Source: Shewanella loihica PV-4 (GTDB lineage: Bacteria > Pseudomonadota > Gammaproteobacteria > Enterobacterales > Shewanellaceae). From it: a stretch of DNA of 64,000 nucleotides. Positions 46,726 through 54,431 of the stretch are shown piece by piece. The stretch spans positions 3,782,001 through 3,846,000 of the forward strand of contig NC_009092.1 in assembly GCF_000016065.1 (NCBI RefSeq). The letters run 5' to 3'. The translations under genes and the position numbers were made by a program. The notes beneath the pieces were generated by a model, which did not search any database, was not told where the DNA came from, and saw only the letters and a program-made list of their open reading frames with translations. Each line of letters begins with the position of its first letter. Position 1 is the stretch's first letter.

Positions 46726-47009
46726 ATGGAATTTGTAGGGCGATTAGGTGGCTGGGAGCCGCTGTTATGCTATCTGCTGGCGGGCTTTATCTTTATCCTG
46801 CTTCTGTGGGGGCTGTCGAGGTTAATCGGCTGGGCCAAGGGGATGCCCGCCGGGGCCTACCTCGCCTTGGCGCTGTTTCCTTTAATTTCGCTGTTTCCCA
46901 TCCGCCAAGTGAGATCAAGAAACTACAGCGTATCAAACAAGAAGAGGTTAAACGGGAACAGGAGTCTGGCGACCCGGCTGGCGATGATCCGCCCTCGGGT
47001 GCTTTGTAA
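46726..47009 (+). pseudogene. Small membrane protein gene with an apparent frameshift
   Basis: The frame from ATG 46726 encodes a hydrophobic protein (CYLLAGFIFILLLWGLSRL; AYLALALFPLISLFPI) that then becomes Arg-rich nonsense. The next frame continues naturally with PPSEIKKLQRIKQEEVKREQ and an acidic tail ending PPSGAL at 47009. One missing C near 46902-46904 (TCCGCC instead of TCCCGCC) would join them into a protein of about 94 residues with two helices and a charged tail. It is either a genuine pseudogene or a sequencing error. Function unknown. Confidence 0.6.
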
Positions 47010-47065
47010 TTAGCAAGTTCAAAACAGCGTCTGTTTAGCAGGCGCGAATGGCATAAGGAGTATGT

Positions 47066-47662
47066 GTGAAAATCTACGGCGATCTGCAGTCTGGTAACTG
47101 CTACAAGGTGAAGTTGTTGTGCGCCCTGCTGGGCATTGAACATGAATGGATTCATGTGGATATTCTCGCGGGCGATACCGGCAATAGCGAGTTTCTGGCC
47201 AAGAATCCCAACGGCAAAATCCCCCTGCTCGAACTCGATGATGGCCGCTGCCTGTCAGAATCCAACGCCATCTTGAACTACCTCGCCGCCGGCAGCGAAC
47301 TCCTCCCCCAAGACCGCTTTGCCCTCGCCAAGGTGCAGCAGTGGCAGTTCTTCGAGCAATACAGCCATGAACCCTATATCGCCGTGGCACGCTTTATCGC
47401 CAAATACCTCGGCTTGCCGGACGATCGCCGCGCCGACTATGAGTCGAAACAGCAAGGCGGCCACAAGGCGCTGGCGGTAATGGAAGCCCAGCTGCAAGAG
47501 ACACCCTATTTAACCGGCGAGCAGCTGACCACGGCCGACGTCGCTCTGTATGGCTACACCCATGTAGCCCACGAAGGCGGATTCGACCTTACCCACTACC
47601 CGGCGATTCAAGCCTGGCTTAAGCGCATCGCGGCGCATCCCAAATATGTGGCGATGGCCTAA
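47066..47662 (+). CDS. Glutathione S-transferase family protein
   Basis: A 198-residue cytoplasmic protein with a thioredoxin-like N-terminal domain (1-80: KIYGDLQSGNCYKVKLL, NPNGKIPLLEL, the cis-Pro, and ESNAILNYLA, the glutathione-binding Glu-Ser) and a helical C-terminal domain (about 90-198; TADVALYGYTH, the conserved N-capping Asp). The start is a GTG at 47066 with AAGGAG 5 bases upstream. Substrate unknown. It is followed 69 bases later by a small kinase gene. Confidence 0.85.
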   Translation: MKIYGDLQSGNCYKVKLLCALLGIEHEWIHVDILAGDTGNSEFLAKNPNGKIPLLELDDGRCLSESNAILNYLAAGSELLPQDRFALAKVQQWQFFEQYSHEPYIAVARFIAKYLGLPDDRRADYESKQQGGHKALAVMEAQLQETPYLTGEQLTTADVALYGYTHVAHEGGFDLTHYPAIQAWLKRIAAHPKYVAMA

Positions 47663-47731
47663 TGTGGCTGTGGTCTAGTGTGGCTGTGGCATAAGCATGT
47701 AAGAATGGCCGAAACGGATAAGGGACAATAG

Positions 47732-48226
47732 ATGACACATAAGGGAAAACTCTTCTTTTTCTGCGGCAAGATGGGCGCGGGTAAGTCGACCAAGGCGAGG
47801 CTCATCGCAAATAAAAACGGGGCGCAGCTATTGTCAGAAGATGAATGGTTAGCGGCCCACTTCCCCAATCAGATTGAGTCGTTTGATGACTATATTCACT
47901 ACTCAAGCCTCATCAAGCCCTTCATCAGAAACCATGTGGCCCGCCTGATAAACCTAGGCACTAACGTGGTGATGGATTTTCCCGCCAATACCAGAAAGCA
48001 GCAGTGGTTTCTCTCGCTCTGCGGCGAGTTAGCTTGCGAGCATCAGCTCATCTATCTGGATCTTAGCGATCAGCAGTGCCTGGCTCAAATAGACAAACGG
48101 CGCCAGGAGCAGCCCGAGCGCGCCCGCTTCGATAACGAAGCCGTGTTCCATCAGGTGACGCAATATTTTGAGCCGCCGACTGACGATGAGGATCTGAATA
48201 TTTTGCTGGTCGCAAAGGAAGATTAG
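47732..48226 (+). CDS. Small P-loop kinase-like ATPase
   Basis: A 164-residue protein of the predicted-kinase group (COG0645-like). Walker A is CGKMGAGKST near residues 12-21; SEDEW near 36 fits the kinase acceptor region and VVMDFPANTRKQR-like VMDFPAN near 86 a Walker B-type strand; a C-terminal lid region has RRQEQPERAR. Relatives include zeta-toxin-like and nucleotide kinases, and no antitoxin gene is adjacent, so a toxin role is not supported. It sits in the segment between direct repeats C and D. Confidence 0.75.
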   Translation: MTHKGKLFFFCGKMGAGKSTKARLIANKNGAQLLSEDEWLAAHFPNQIESFDDYIHYSSLIKPFIRNHVARLINLGTNVVMDFPANTRKQQWFLSLCGELACEHQLIYLDLSDQQCLAQIDKRRQEQPERARFDNEAVFHQVTQYFEPPTDDEDLNILLVAKED

Positions 48227-48300
48227 ATTTGAAGTAAAAGGGTGGCCCCCTTTATTTGCTTTAATCGAATTTGGCTGCATTTTAATTTATTGAAAGTATT

Positions 48301-48597
48301 TGAGGGTCGTACCTTCGCTGCAATCTGTCGCTGTCGCCTGCCCGGCGGGGGATGTGTGACAACACCTCAAGGGTTAGTATTCGCTATTTAGATTGGTATC
48401 ACTGAGCGTCGCTATCATTGGCTTAGTGGATTTGAAGGTCGCACCTTCATGGCAATCTAACGCCTGCCCGGCGGGGGTTGTGCAAGCACTCTTTTGGCAC
48501 GCCGAGGTTCCGTCCCTGGAGGCTTCACGGCGGCGTCCATGCCGCCGAGAGCCAAAAGTGTGCTTACACTCGTATCTAACGTCTCTTCGATTTGGCC
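48301..48597. repeat. Palindromic repeat family, copy D (double)
   Basis: Same layout as copy C; from 48351 to 48594 it matches 46383-46625 almost base for base. The full unit is at about 48431-48597 and ends TCTAACGTCTCTTCGATTTGGC. C and D form direct repeats around the GST/kinase segment. From 48598 to 48877 there is no gene; a CAAGGTAGCGTACCTTG near-palindrome is at 48841-48857. Confidence 0.85.
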
Positions 48598-48878
48598 TCA
48601 TTGAGTGCCATTGAGACAAGTTATTCTTTTTAAGAAAAAACGTACAAACATGTGACAGAACTTGTTGATTGCTACCTAACCAATAGCTAATGTGTAACCA
48701 ATCAAGGACAGAGCTAGGCCTACTCGACTCAAACATCGACCACGCCATTCAGGGAAGGAAAAGTCAACCACCATGCACCAACCGACGCCCTAAAAAGTTT
48801 ACTCTGCCCCCATTTATTTCATGCTTGGTGCCCTACTTTACAAGGTAGCGTACCTTGCAAGGTCTCACGAATAAATTG

Positions 48879-49225
48879 TTATATGCTTTTGGTGCTTATA
48901 AAGAAATGGAAAATTCTAATATCTCAGAACATTGGTTTATTAATGCAATTTCGCTTTCAGTTGCATTGGGTATTACTCAGAGCATTTTCTGGTCGCTAGG
49001 CATAGATATTGAAGTCGGTTTTACTTTTGATTATTTGATTTCTTTTGTTGGTAAAGTTGCTTTAATTTCGGTGTTTTATTACCTTTTTCTAAAGTTGTTT
49101 AGTTGGCTTTATTCGTAGTCTTAAGTCACGCATCTAACAAGCGCTTCAACAGGACAAAACACTGGTTGGCTCCTACGCTGCGCTCCGGATTATAGCCAAC
49201 CAGTATTTACCCATTAAGGCAGGCG
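48879..49225 (+). mobile_element. Single integron gene cassette
   Basis: The left junction reads AAATTG^TTATATGC at 48878-48885 and the right attC core GCG^TTATCC at 49224-49231, so a cassette would be TTATAT... to ...GGCG, 347 bases, with one small AT-rich gene and an attC site. No integrase or further attC site was seen. The cassette is therefore a lone insertion, probably into a secondary GTT target, or a remnant of a larger array. Confidence 0.7.
48906..49118 (+). CDS. Cassette-encoded small membrane protein
   Basis: A 70-residue protein with two hydrophobic helices (about 10-30 and 40-62; ISLSVALGITQSIFWSLG and YLISFVGKVALISVFYYLF) and an AT-rich coding sequence unlike the neighbouring genes. 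The frame opens at 48855, but the ATG at 48906 (MENSNISEHW) is inside the cassette boundary and is preferred. The stop is 14 bases before the attC site, the usual compact cassette layout. I do not recognise a family. Confidence 0.6.
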   Translation: MENSNISEHWFINAISLSVALGITQSIFWSLGIDIEVGFTFDYLISFVGKVALISVFYYLFLKLFSWLYS

Positions 49226-49231
49226 TTATCC
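49132..49231 (+). other. Integron attC recombination site
   Basis: About 100 bases with the attC pattern: outer cores ATCTAAC (49132-49138) and GTTATCC (49225-49231); next to them AAGCGCTT and the right-hand AAGGCAGGC; and a long imperfect palindrome ACTGGTTGGC / GCCAACCAGT around the loop. The TAACAAGCGCTTCAA...GGCAGGCGTTA form resembles attC sites of chromosomal integrons in Vibrio and Shewanella. Confidence 0.85.
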
Positions 49232-49336
49232 CACAGAAATTTTGATTCGATAGCCAAATTTGAGAGCGGTTAACCTAACGGGCCTGTGTTCATAACAAGC
49301 TAGCTTTGACAGGATGATAACTGCCAAATGCAGCTC

Positions 49337-49475
49337 AATCGAAGAGATTGATAACTTGGTGTAGGTACGGCTGTGACCTTCCGTGACAGGGATGTCACGG
49401 TAGAGCCTACAGGGAGTGTACTTGCGGCGTGTCACAGCAGTACCTGCACGAAAAGCCTGCTGCCAAGCAATTCAA
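49337..49475. repeat. Palindromic repeat family, copy E1 (inverted, diverged)
   Basis: Begins AATCGAAGAGATTGATAACTTGGTGTA and ends GCCTGCTGCCAAGCAATTC. The inner hairpin CGTGACAGGGATGTCACG replaces the GGCGGC...GCCGCC hairpin of other copies, while the ends are kept. Confidence 0.65.
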
Positions 49476-49572
49476 AACAATGAAGCATTGGTCTTCAGCA
49501 GGCAAGATTCAATTCCAAAAGGCCTTGGCCTACCAACCTCACCTCAAATACTTAGCGTACCCAAACACAGCT

Positions 49573-49728
49573 AAATCGAAGAGATGGATAACTCAGTGTA
49601 TGCGCGCTTTTGGCCCTCGGCGGCATGGATGCTGCCGTGGAGCGTATAGGGACATATCCACAGCGCGCCAAAAGAGTGCATGCACACTCCCCGCCGGACA
49701 GGCGATTGATAAACCATGAAGCTATGGT
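49573..49728. repeat. Palindromic repeat family, copy E2 (inverted)
   Basis: Begins AAATCGAAGAGATGGATAAC, has CGCGCTTTTGGC pairing with GCCAAAAGAGTGC, an inner GGCGGCATGGATGCTGCC hairpin, and ends CCCGCCGGACAGGCGATTGATAA then CCATGAAGCTATGG. Same orientation as copy F and E1. Confidence 0.75.
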
Positions 49729-49853
49729 TTAAAGCTCCCATCCAAGTACCTAAGTCAGGTAGATGCAAAAACATCAAAATGAAGCAAGGGTTAACGCTAC
49801 AACGCTTTGATGGACACCAAACCAAAGGTAAGGAACAGTCCCATAGAGAGCGA

Positions 49854-50264
49854 CTAAGGCTCCCCTTTAGCCAACTTCAACTCCACCACATTCCCTTCGG
49901 GGTCGTTAATATAAAGGGAGCGCCCAAACCCTTGGGCCCCGTATCTTTTGGCAAACCCTTCGGTAGTAATGCCTTGCTCATTAAGATAATCCAGCAGGGT
50001 CTGCTCCTCCATGGCCTCGATGAGCAGGCAGATATGGTCGACGTTGCGGCCATCTTGCTGCGGCGGCCCACCACCGAGTCGCCCCAGGGGGCTGTCGCAG
50101 GTGACGATATCGATGAGCGCATTGCCCGCACGCAGTTGAGTCAGCCCCTCCTCGGGAAGTTCTCGCTCGATGACGCAACCGAGCACGCCCCGATAGAAGG
50201 CCAGCATGGCAGGCAGATCTGTAGTGCGAAACACCAGATGATCTATCCCCAAGATCGCTAACAT
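49854..50264 (-). CDS. VOC (glyoxalase-like) family protein
   Basis: A 136-residue vicinal-oxygen-chelate protein with two beta-alpha-beta-beta-beta modules. IDHLVFRTTDLPAMLAFYRG gives the first metal-ligand His, NVDHICLLIEA the second and NDPEGNVVELK the Glu. The spacing resembles the small VOC proteins often labelled virulence protein or glyoxalase/dioxygenase-like; the substrate is unknown. It is a single gene, its stop facing the repeat-rich region. Confidence 0.85.
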   Translation of the reverse strand: MLAILGIDHLVFRTTDLPAMLAFYRGVLGCVIERELPEEGLTQLRAGNALIDIVTCDSPLGRLGGGPPQQDGRNVDHICLLIEAMEEQTLLDYLNEQGITTEGFAKRYGAQGFGRSLYINDPEGNVVELKLAKGEP

Positions 50265-50482
50265 AGTCCCTCTCCTCTGCTTATCTCCTGTGTTTATCTC
50301 CCCATGAGTATAGCCCGCCGCTAATTGTCACTGACAGTCGTGGCGAGCTAGTCTCGGCTAACCGTTTCGGCCAATAGTTGTAGCTAATATTTTTGGCCAA
50401 GCGCCCACTCCGGGTAATTGGCGGTAGGCTTAAACGCAAAATTGGCGTAGCTTGTCATTATCAGGTTCCATGGAGATAGGTG

Positions 50483-50743
50483 ATGAAACACGGTAAGCAC
50501 GACGCACAGCTGTTAAAACTGGCCCTGGAGATTGGCGTTGGCTACGCCAAGAAACGTGGCTTCGCCGATTTCGATAAGGGGATCTCCCCCAAAGACAAGG
50601 TGGAATGCATCTACCGCCTGCTGGTGCAGGATAAGCTGATCCAGCCCCTTGCGACCGACAAGGAGGATGGCCCCAACATGAAGCACAAGCTGATTTTGTG
50701 GATCCATCGCCAACTACCCGAGGAGCATCCCCTCAAAGAGTAA
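50483..50743 (+). CDS. DUF5062 family protein
   Basis: An 86-residue soluble, helical, Lys-rich protein matching DUF5062 of Vibrio and Shewanella (LLKLALEIGVGYAKKRG; SPKDKVECIYRLLVQDKLI). Function unknown. The ATG at 50483 is chosen over a GTG one codon upstream because GGAG at 50472 is 7 bases ahead of it. It precedes the P-type ATPase gene by about 120 bases in the same direction, but a shared transcript is uncertain. Confidence 0.75.
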   Translation: MKHGKHDAQLLKLALEIGVGYAKKRGFADFDKGISPKDKVECIYRLLVQDKLIQPLATDKEDGPNMKHKLILWIHRQLPEEHPLKE

Positions 50744-50864
50744 AGTATCTTACTAAGCTCGAAGCCATTGATCTCTATCAAGCCTTAGGCCGATTCCCGG
50801 CAGCGAGGGCCGAGATGAGCTATAGATCTAGCATCACCTCAGCCTAACTGCACAAGGAGTTTTC

Positions 50865-53471
50865 GTGGCCGTGCCAGGACTATCGCGTCAAGCGGCGGCC
50901 GAGCGGCTGGAACAATATGGGCCCAATTGCCTGCCCAAGCCGGCAAGACTCAGCTTCATCCGCCTGTTTATTCTGCAGTTTAAGAGCGCCTTCATCTATG
51001 TGCTGCTCGCAGCCTTCATCGCCTGTCTGCTGCTCGGCCAGATCCTCAACGCCATCTTCATCTTCGCCGTGCTCATGCTCAACGCCATCATAGGCACAGT
51101 GCAGGAATACTCGGCCCAGCAGGCCGCCGACGCCCTGAGCAAGATGGTGCCCTCCCAGACCAAAGTGATCCGCGACGGCCACCCCAAGATGGTGGACAGC
51201 CTGAGCCTGGTACCCGGCGACTATATTCTGCTGTCCAACGGCGATCGCATCGGCGCCGATATCAAAATCGAAAAGCATAACCAGTTTAAGGTGGACGAAT
51301 CGGCCCTCACTGGCGAGTCTGTGGCGGTCAATAAGACAGATCTCGCCTTCGCCGGCACCCTGGTCACCCATGGACGGGCCGAGGGCGAGGTGATCGCCAC
51401 CGGCGCCCGCACCCAGATAGGTCAGATAGCCGATCTGGTTCGCCAGGGCGGTAGCGCCAAGCCACCGCTGATGCAGCGTATCGAGCGCTTCACCCTGATC
51501 ATCGCCATAGCCACCTTAATCATCATCGCCCTCATCTTCGGCCTGACATTGCTGCGGGGCGCGGATCTCTCCCAGGTGTTCCTGCTGGGGGTCGCCTTGG
51601 CGGTCTCAGCTATTCCCGAGGGGCTACCTGCGGCCATCACGGTGGCCCTGGCCATAGGTATGAAGCGGATGTCCCAGGCCAATGTGATAGTGCGCAAGCT
51701 GGTGGCGGTGGAGTCTCTCGGCTCCTGCACCTATATCGCCTCGGATAAGACGGGCACCTTGACGGTCAACGAGATGACCATCAGCCAGATCAGCCTGCTG
51801 TCGGGTGAGCGCTATCACGTGGCGGGCACAGGGCTGACGCCCACAGGCCTGGTGCACAAGCATGGCCATGGGGTGCCAGTATCAACCGCACGGGATCCCG
51901 AGCTGCACCGCCTTGCCCTCACCGGCGTGCTGGCCAACGAGGCCCACCTTAGCTTCGAGGCCAAGCAGAGCCATGGCGATCAGATGCATGCAGACGGCGA
52001 CGGGGTCGATCTCGCCTTCCTAGCTTTGGGCTATAAGCTCAATCTCGAGATGGACAAAGCCAAGCAGCCACCGCAGGAGCAGCTGTTTGCCTACGAGTCG
52101 GAGAACCAGTTCAGCGCCAGCATCAACCAGATAGAGGGGCGCTCCGTCATCTCGGTCAAGGGCGCGGTGGAGAAGCTGCTCACCATGTGTCAGCTGGATG
52201 CGCAGCAGACTCAGGCTGTGTTGGATGAGACCCACTGGCTGGCGCGCCACGGCTACCGGGTGTTGGCGCTCGCCAGCGGCGAGGTCAGCGACCCACACCA
52301 TCCATTGGCAGATCTGGATTTTCTGGGTTTAGTAGCCATGAGCGATCCCCTGCGGGAAGATGCCATCGAGGCAGTGGCCCTGTGTCAGCAGGCACAGATC
52401 AAGGTGGCGATGATCACCGGCGACCACCCTGTGACCGCCCTGGCGCTGGCGCGTCAGCTCAAGCTGGCCAACGACCAGGATGGGGTGATCACCGGCGAGC
52501 AGCTCACCCAGGTCCAGCAGCAGAGTCTGGCCGAGTTCGATCATCTCATCGCCAGCCACAGGGTATTTGCCCGGGTACAGCCCAGGCAGAAGATGGAGAT
52601 CACCGAGTCCTTGATCCGCCAGGGCGAGTTTGTCGCCATGACGGGTGACGGGGTCAACGACGCCCCGGCGCTGAAGCATGCCCATGTGGGCATTGCCATG
52701 GGCCTCAAGGGCACGGATGTGGCCCGCGAGAGCGCCGATCTTGTGCTGACCGACGACAGGTTCAGCTCTATAGTCAAGGGGATCATCGAGGGGCGCATCG
52801 TCTACAACAATATCCGTAAGGTGATCTACCTGCTGATCAGTACCGGGGCCGCCGAGCTGCTGCTGTTTATCTTAAGCGTGCTGTTTGCTCAGCCTATCCC
52901 ACTGTTTCCGCTGCAGATCCTCTGGCTTAACCTGGTCACCAACGGCGTGCAGGATGTGGCGCTGGCCTTCGAGCCCGGCGAAGGCCACGAGATAGACCAG
53001 CCACCGCGCCGCCCCAGCGAGCCCATCTTCGATCGCCTCATGCTGGAGCGGCTGATCGTCAGCGCCCTGTGGATGGGCATAGTCGCCTTCGGCCTCTTCT
53101 CCCTGGTGCTGGCCATTGGCAGCAGCGAGAACGACGCCCGTAACCTCACCCTGATGCTGATGGTGCTGTTCGAAAACGTGCATGCCCTCAACAGCCGCTC
53201 GGAGCGTAACTCGCTGCTGCGTATGCCCGTGCTGAGCAATCCGCTGCTGCTGTTTGGCATCATACTGGCTCAGGGAATCCATATAGGCGCCAGTTATACG
53301 CCCGGCTTGAGCCAGGCGCTGGGCATTAGCCCTATCGGGCTGGGACAATGGCTGATGCTGCTGAGCGCCGCCTCGACCCTGTTATTCATCGATGAATACC
53401 ATAAGCGTCTCTGGCGTCAGCAGCACAAACCTAAGGTTAGGCAGGCAACAGCTGATCGTCAGCTGGAATAA
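50865..53471 (+). CDS. P-type cation ATPase (P2, Ca2+/Na+-type)
   Basis: An 868-residue transporter. In order: N-terminal cation-ATPase segment, M1-M2, actuator domain with TGES (ESALTGESVAV), M4 with PEGLP (AIPEGLPAAITVALAIG), phosphorylation motif SDKTGTLT, nucleotide-binding domain, hinge TGDGVNDAPALK, M5-M6 with NLVTNGVQDVALAFEPGE, and C-terminal helices M7-M10. The PEGLP motif and M6 Asp put it near Ca2+-type P2A or related fungal-ENA-like Na+ pumps; the ion cannot be fixed. The start is GTG with AAGGAG upstream. Its 3' end overlaps the convergent stress-protein gene by 35 bases. Confidence 0.9.
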   Translation: MAVPGLSRQAAAERLEQYGPNCLPKPARLSFIRLFILQFKSAFIYVLLAAFIACLLLGQILNAIFIFAVLMLNAIIGTVQEYSAQQAADALSKMVPSQTKVIRDGHPKMVDSLSLVPGDYILLSNGDRIGADIKIEKHNQFKVDESALTGESVAVNKTDLAFAGTLVTHGRAEGEVIATGARTQIGQIADLVRQGGSAKPPLMQRIERFTLIIAIATLIIIALIFGLTLLRGADLSQVFLLGVALAVSAIPEGLPAAITVALAIGMKRMSQANVIVRKLVAVESLGSCTYIASDKTGTLTVNEMTISQISLLSGERYHVAGTGLTPTGLVHKHGHGVPVSTARDPELHRLALTGVLANEAHLSFEAKQSHGDQMHADGDGVDLAFLALGYKLNLEMDKAKQPPQEQLFAYESENQFSASINQIEGRSVISVKGAVEKLLTMCQLDAQQTQAVLDETHWLARHGYRVLALASGEVSDPHHPLADLDFLGLVAMSDPLREDAIEAVALCQQAQIKVAMITGDHPVTALALARQLKLANDQDGVITGEQLTQVQQQSLAEFDHLIASHRVFARVQPRQKMEITESLIRQGEFVAMTGDGVNDAPALKHAHVGIAMGLKGTDVARESADLVLTDDRFSSIVKGIIEGRIVYNNIRKVIYLLISTGAAELLLFILSVLFAQPIPLFPLQILWLNLVTNGVQDVALAFEPGEGHEIDQPPRRPSEPIFDRLMLERLIVSALWMGIVAFGLFSLVLAIGSSENDARNLTLMLMVLFENVHALNSRSERNSLLRMPVLSNPLLLFGIILAQGIHIGASYTPGLSQALGISPIGLGQWLMLLSAASTLLFIDEYHKRLWRQQHKPKVRQATADRQLE

Positions 53472-54309
53472 TCAACACATTGCTGCGGATGCGGGTCAAC
53501 ATGGCCTCGGCGGTATTGCCTATGACCATGCCCATCAGCCCCTTGCGTTGGCGAGCGCCCATCACCAGATAGGCGGCCTTGAGGCGACAGGAGAGCTCGT
53601 AGAGGCAAAGATCGGGATCGCCCGCCAGGAAATGTACATGCTCCTGATGCAGGTCAATCTCGTCCAGCTGAGGCTGATACCTGTGATAGGCGTCCTTCAC
53701 TAGGGTGCGGGTGTCGATAAGGTCCATATCTCTTAAGATCTTAGGCACGCGTATGATGTAGGCCAGATGTAGCTGGCAGTCCATCGCCTCTGCCAGCTGG
53801 CGACCCTGTTGAATGACGCACTGGTTGAGTTTCTGTTTGATGGGGTTGTCGCTGCCCAGATCCACCGCCATCAACACGCTGCGGGCACGCTGCAAGGGGT
53901 TGTCGCACAGCATCATCAACGGGATGCGCACATGGCGGATCAGCTGCCAGTCCATCGGCAGATAGTGAGTCTTGTGATGCACCGCCTTAACCATGAGGTC
54001 GAACCCATGACGAATGGAGTGATGACAGGCATGTTCGAACAGATCTTTGGTCCACACGCTATGCACGGCCACGTCTTCCGCCTTGAGCGCCTTAAGCTTG
54101 GCGGCGATCTCCTCGCTGCGCTGATTCATCAGGGCCACCTTGGCCGCCGCACCCAGCCTGGGATTGTAGTACTCCTTACCCGCAAAGGATTCGTAGCTGT
54201 AGGCAAACACCTCTGCCTCCTTCTCCAATACCCTGGCCAAGGCGATCCCCGTCTCAATGGCATCGGCCTGCTGCTCGGCTTTCTGGGAAATAATAAACAC
54301 CTTGTCCAT
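53437..54309 (-). CDS. Tandem universal stress protein (UspE-like)
   Basis: A 290-residue protein with two Usp domains (about 1-140 and 150-290). The second ends in GARQRKGLMGMVIGNTAEAM, the ATP-binding G-x2-G-x9-G pattern of Usp proteins; the first is degenerate. The ATG at 54309 (MDKVFIISQ) is preferred to one nine codons upstream because GGAGG lies before it. It is convergent with the P-type ATPase gene and shares 35 bases of 3' coding sequence; its promoter region is shared with the CPA2 antiporter gene. Confidence 0.85.
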   Translation of the reverse strand: MDKVFIISQKAEQQADAIETGIALARVLEKEAEVFAYSYESFAGKEYYNPRLGAAAKVALMNQRSEEIAAKLKALKAEDVAVHSVWTKDLFEHACHHSIRHGFDLMVKAVHHKTHYLPMDWQLIRHVRIPLMMLCDNPLQRARSVLMAVDLGSDNPIKQKLNQCVIQQGRQLAEAMDCQLHLAYIIRVPKILRDMDLIDTRTLVKDAYHRYQPQLDEIDLHQEHVHFLAGDPDLCLYELSCRLKAAYLVMGARQRKGLMGMVIGNTAEAMLTRIRSNVLIIPADDQLLPA

Positions 54310-54384
54310 GGTTACCTCCTGTCGGCAAGTTTCCATTTGAGCTTAGTCACACTCCATGGGTTACGCCTTGATCTCGGTCATCAA

Positions 54385-54400
54385 AATGATCAAGATCACA
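54385..54400. promoter_or_regulatory. CRP-like site between the stress protein and antiporter genes
   Basis: AATGATCAAGATCACA matches TGTGA-N6-TCACA at eight of ten positions and the extended GATC...GATCACATT form well. It lies 40 bases before the antiporter start and about 83 bases before the stress gene start. The nearby TTGATCTCGGTCATCAA has FNR-like arms but a 7-base spacer, so I do not call it FNR. Confidence 0.45.
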
Positions 54401-54431
54401 TTATCACCACTCTCGGGGAGTCGCGCCTGTT

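Larger units (their letters stand above)
49232..49853. other. Non-coding region with inverted repeat-family copies
   Basis: This stretch has no convincing gene. It holds the two E copies described separately, and between them (about 49476-49570) ordinary spacer. The frames on either strand that cross it are produced by the palindromic repeats. Confidence 0.6.

Noticed and set aside
47732..48226. Zeta-toxin of a toxin-antitoxin pair
   Set aside because: Walker A matches small kinases generally, but no antitoxin-like gene is adjacent.
54367..54383. FNR site TTGAT...ATCAA near the antiporter
   Set aside because: The arms match, but the spacer is 7 bases rather than 4.
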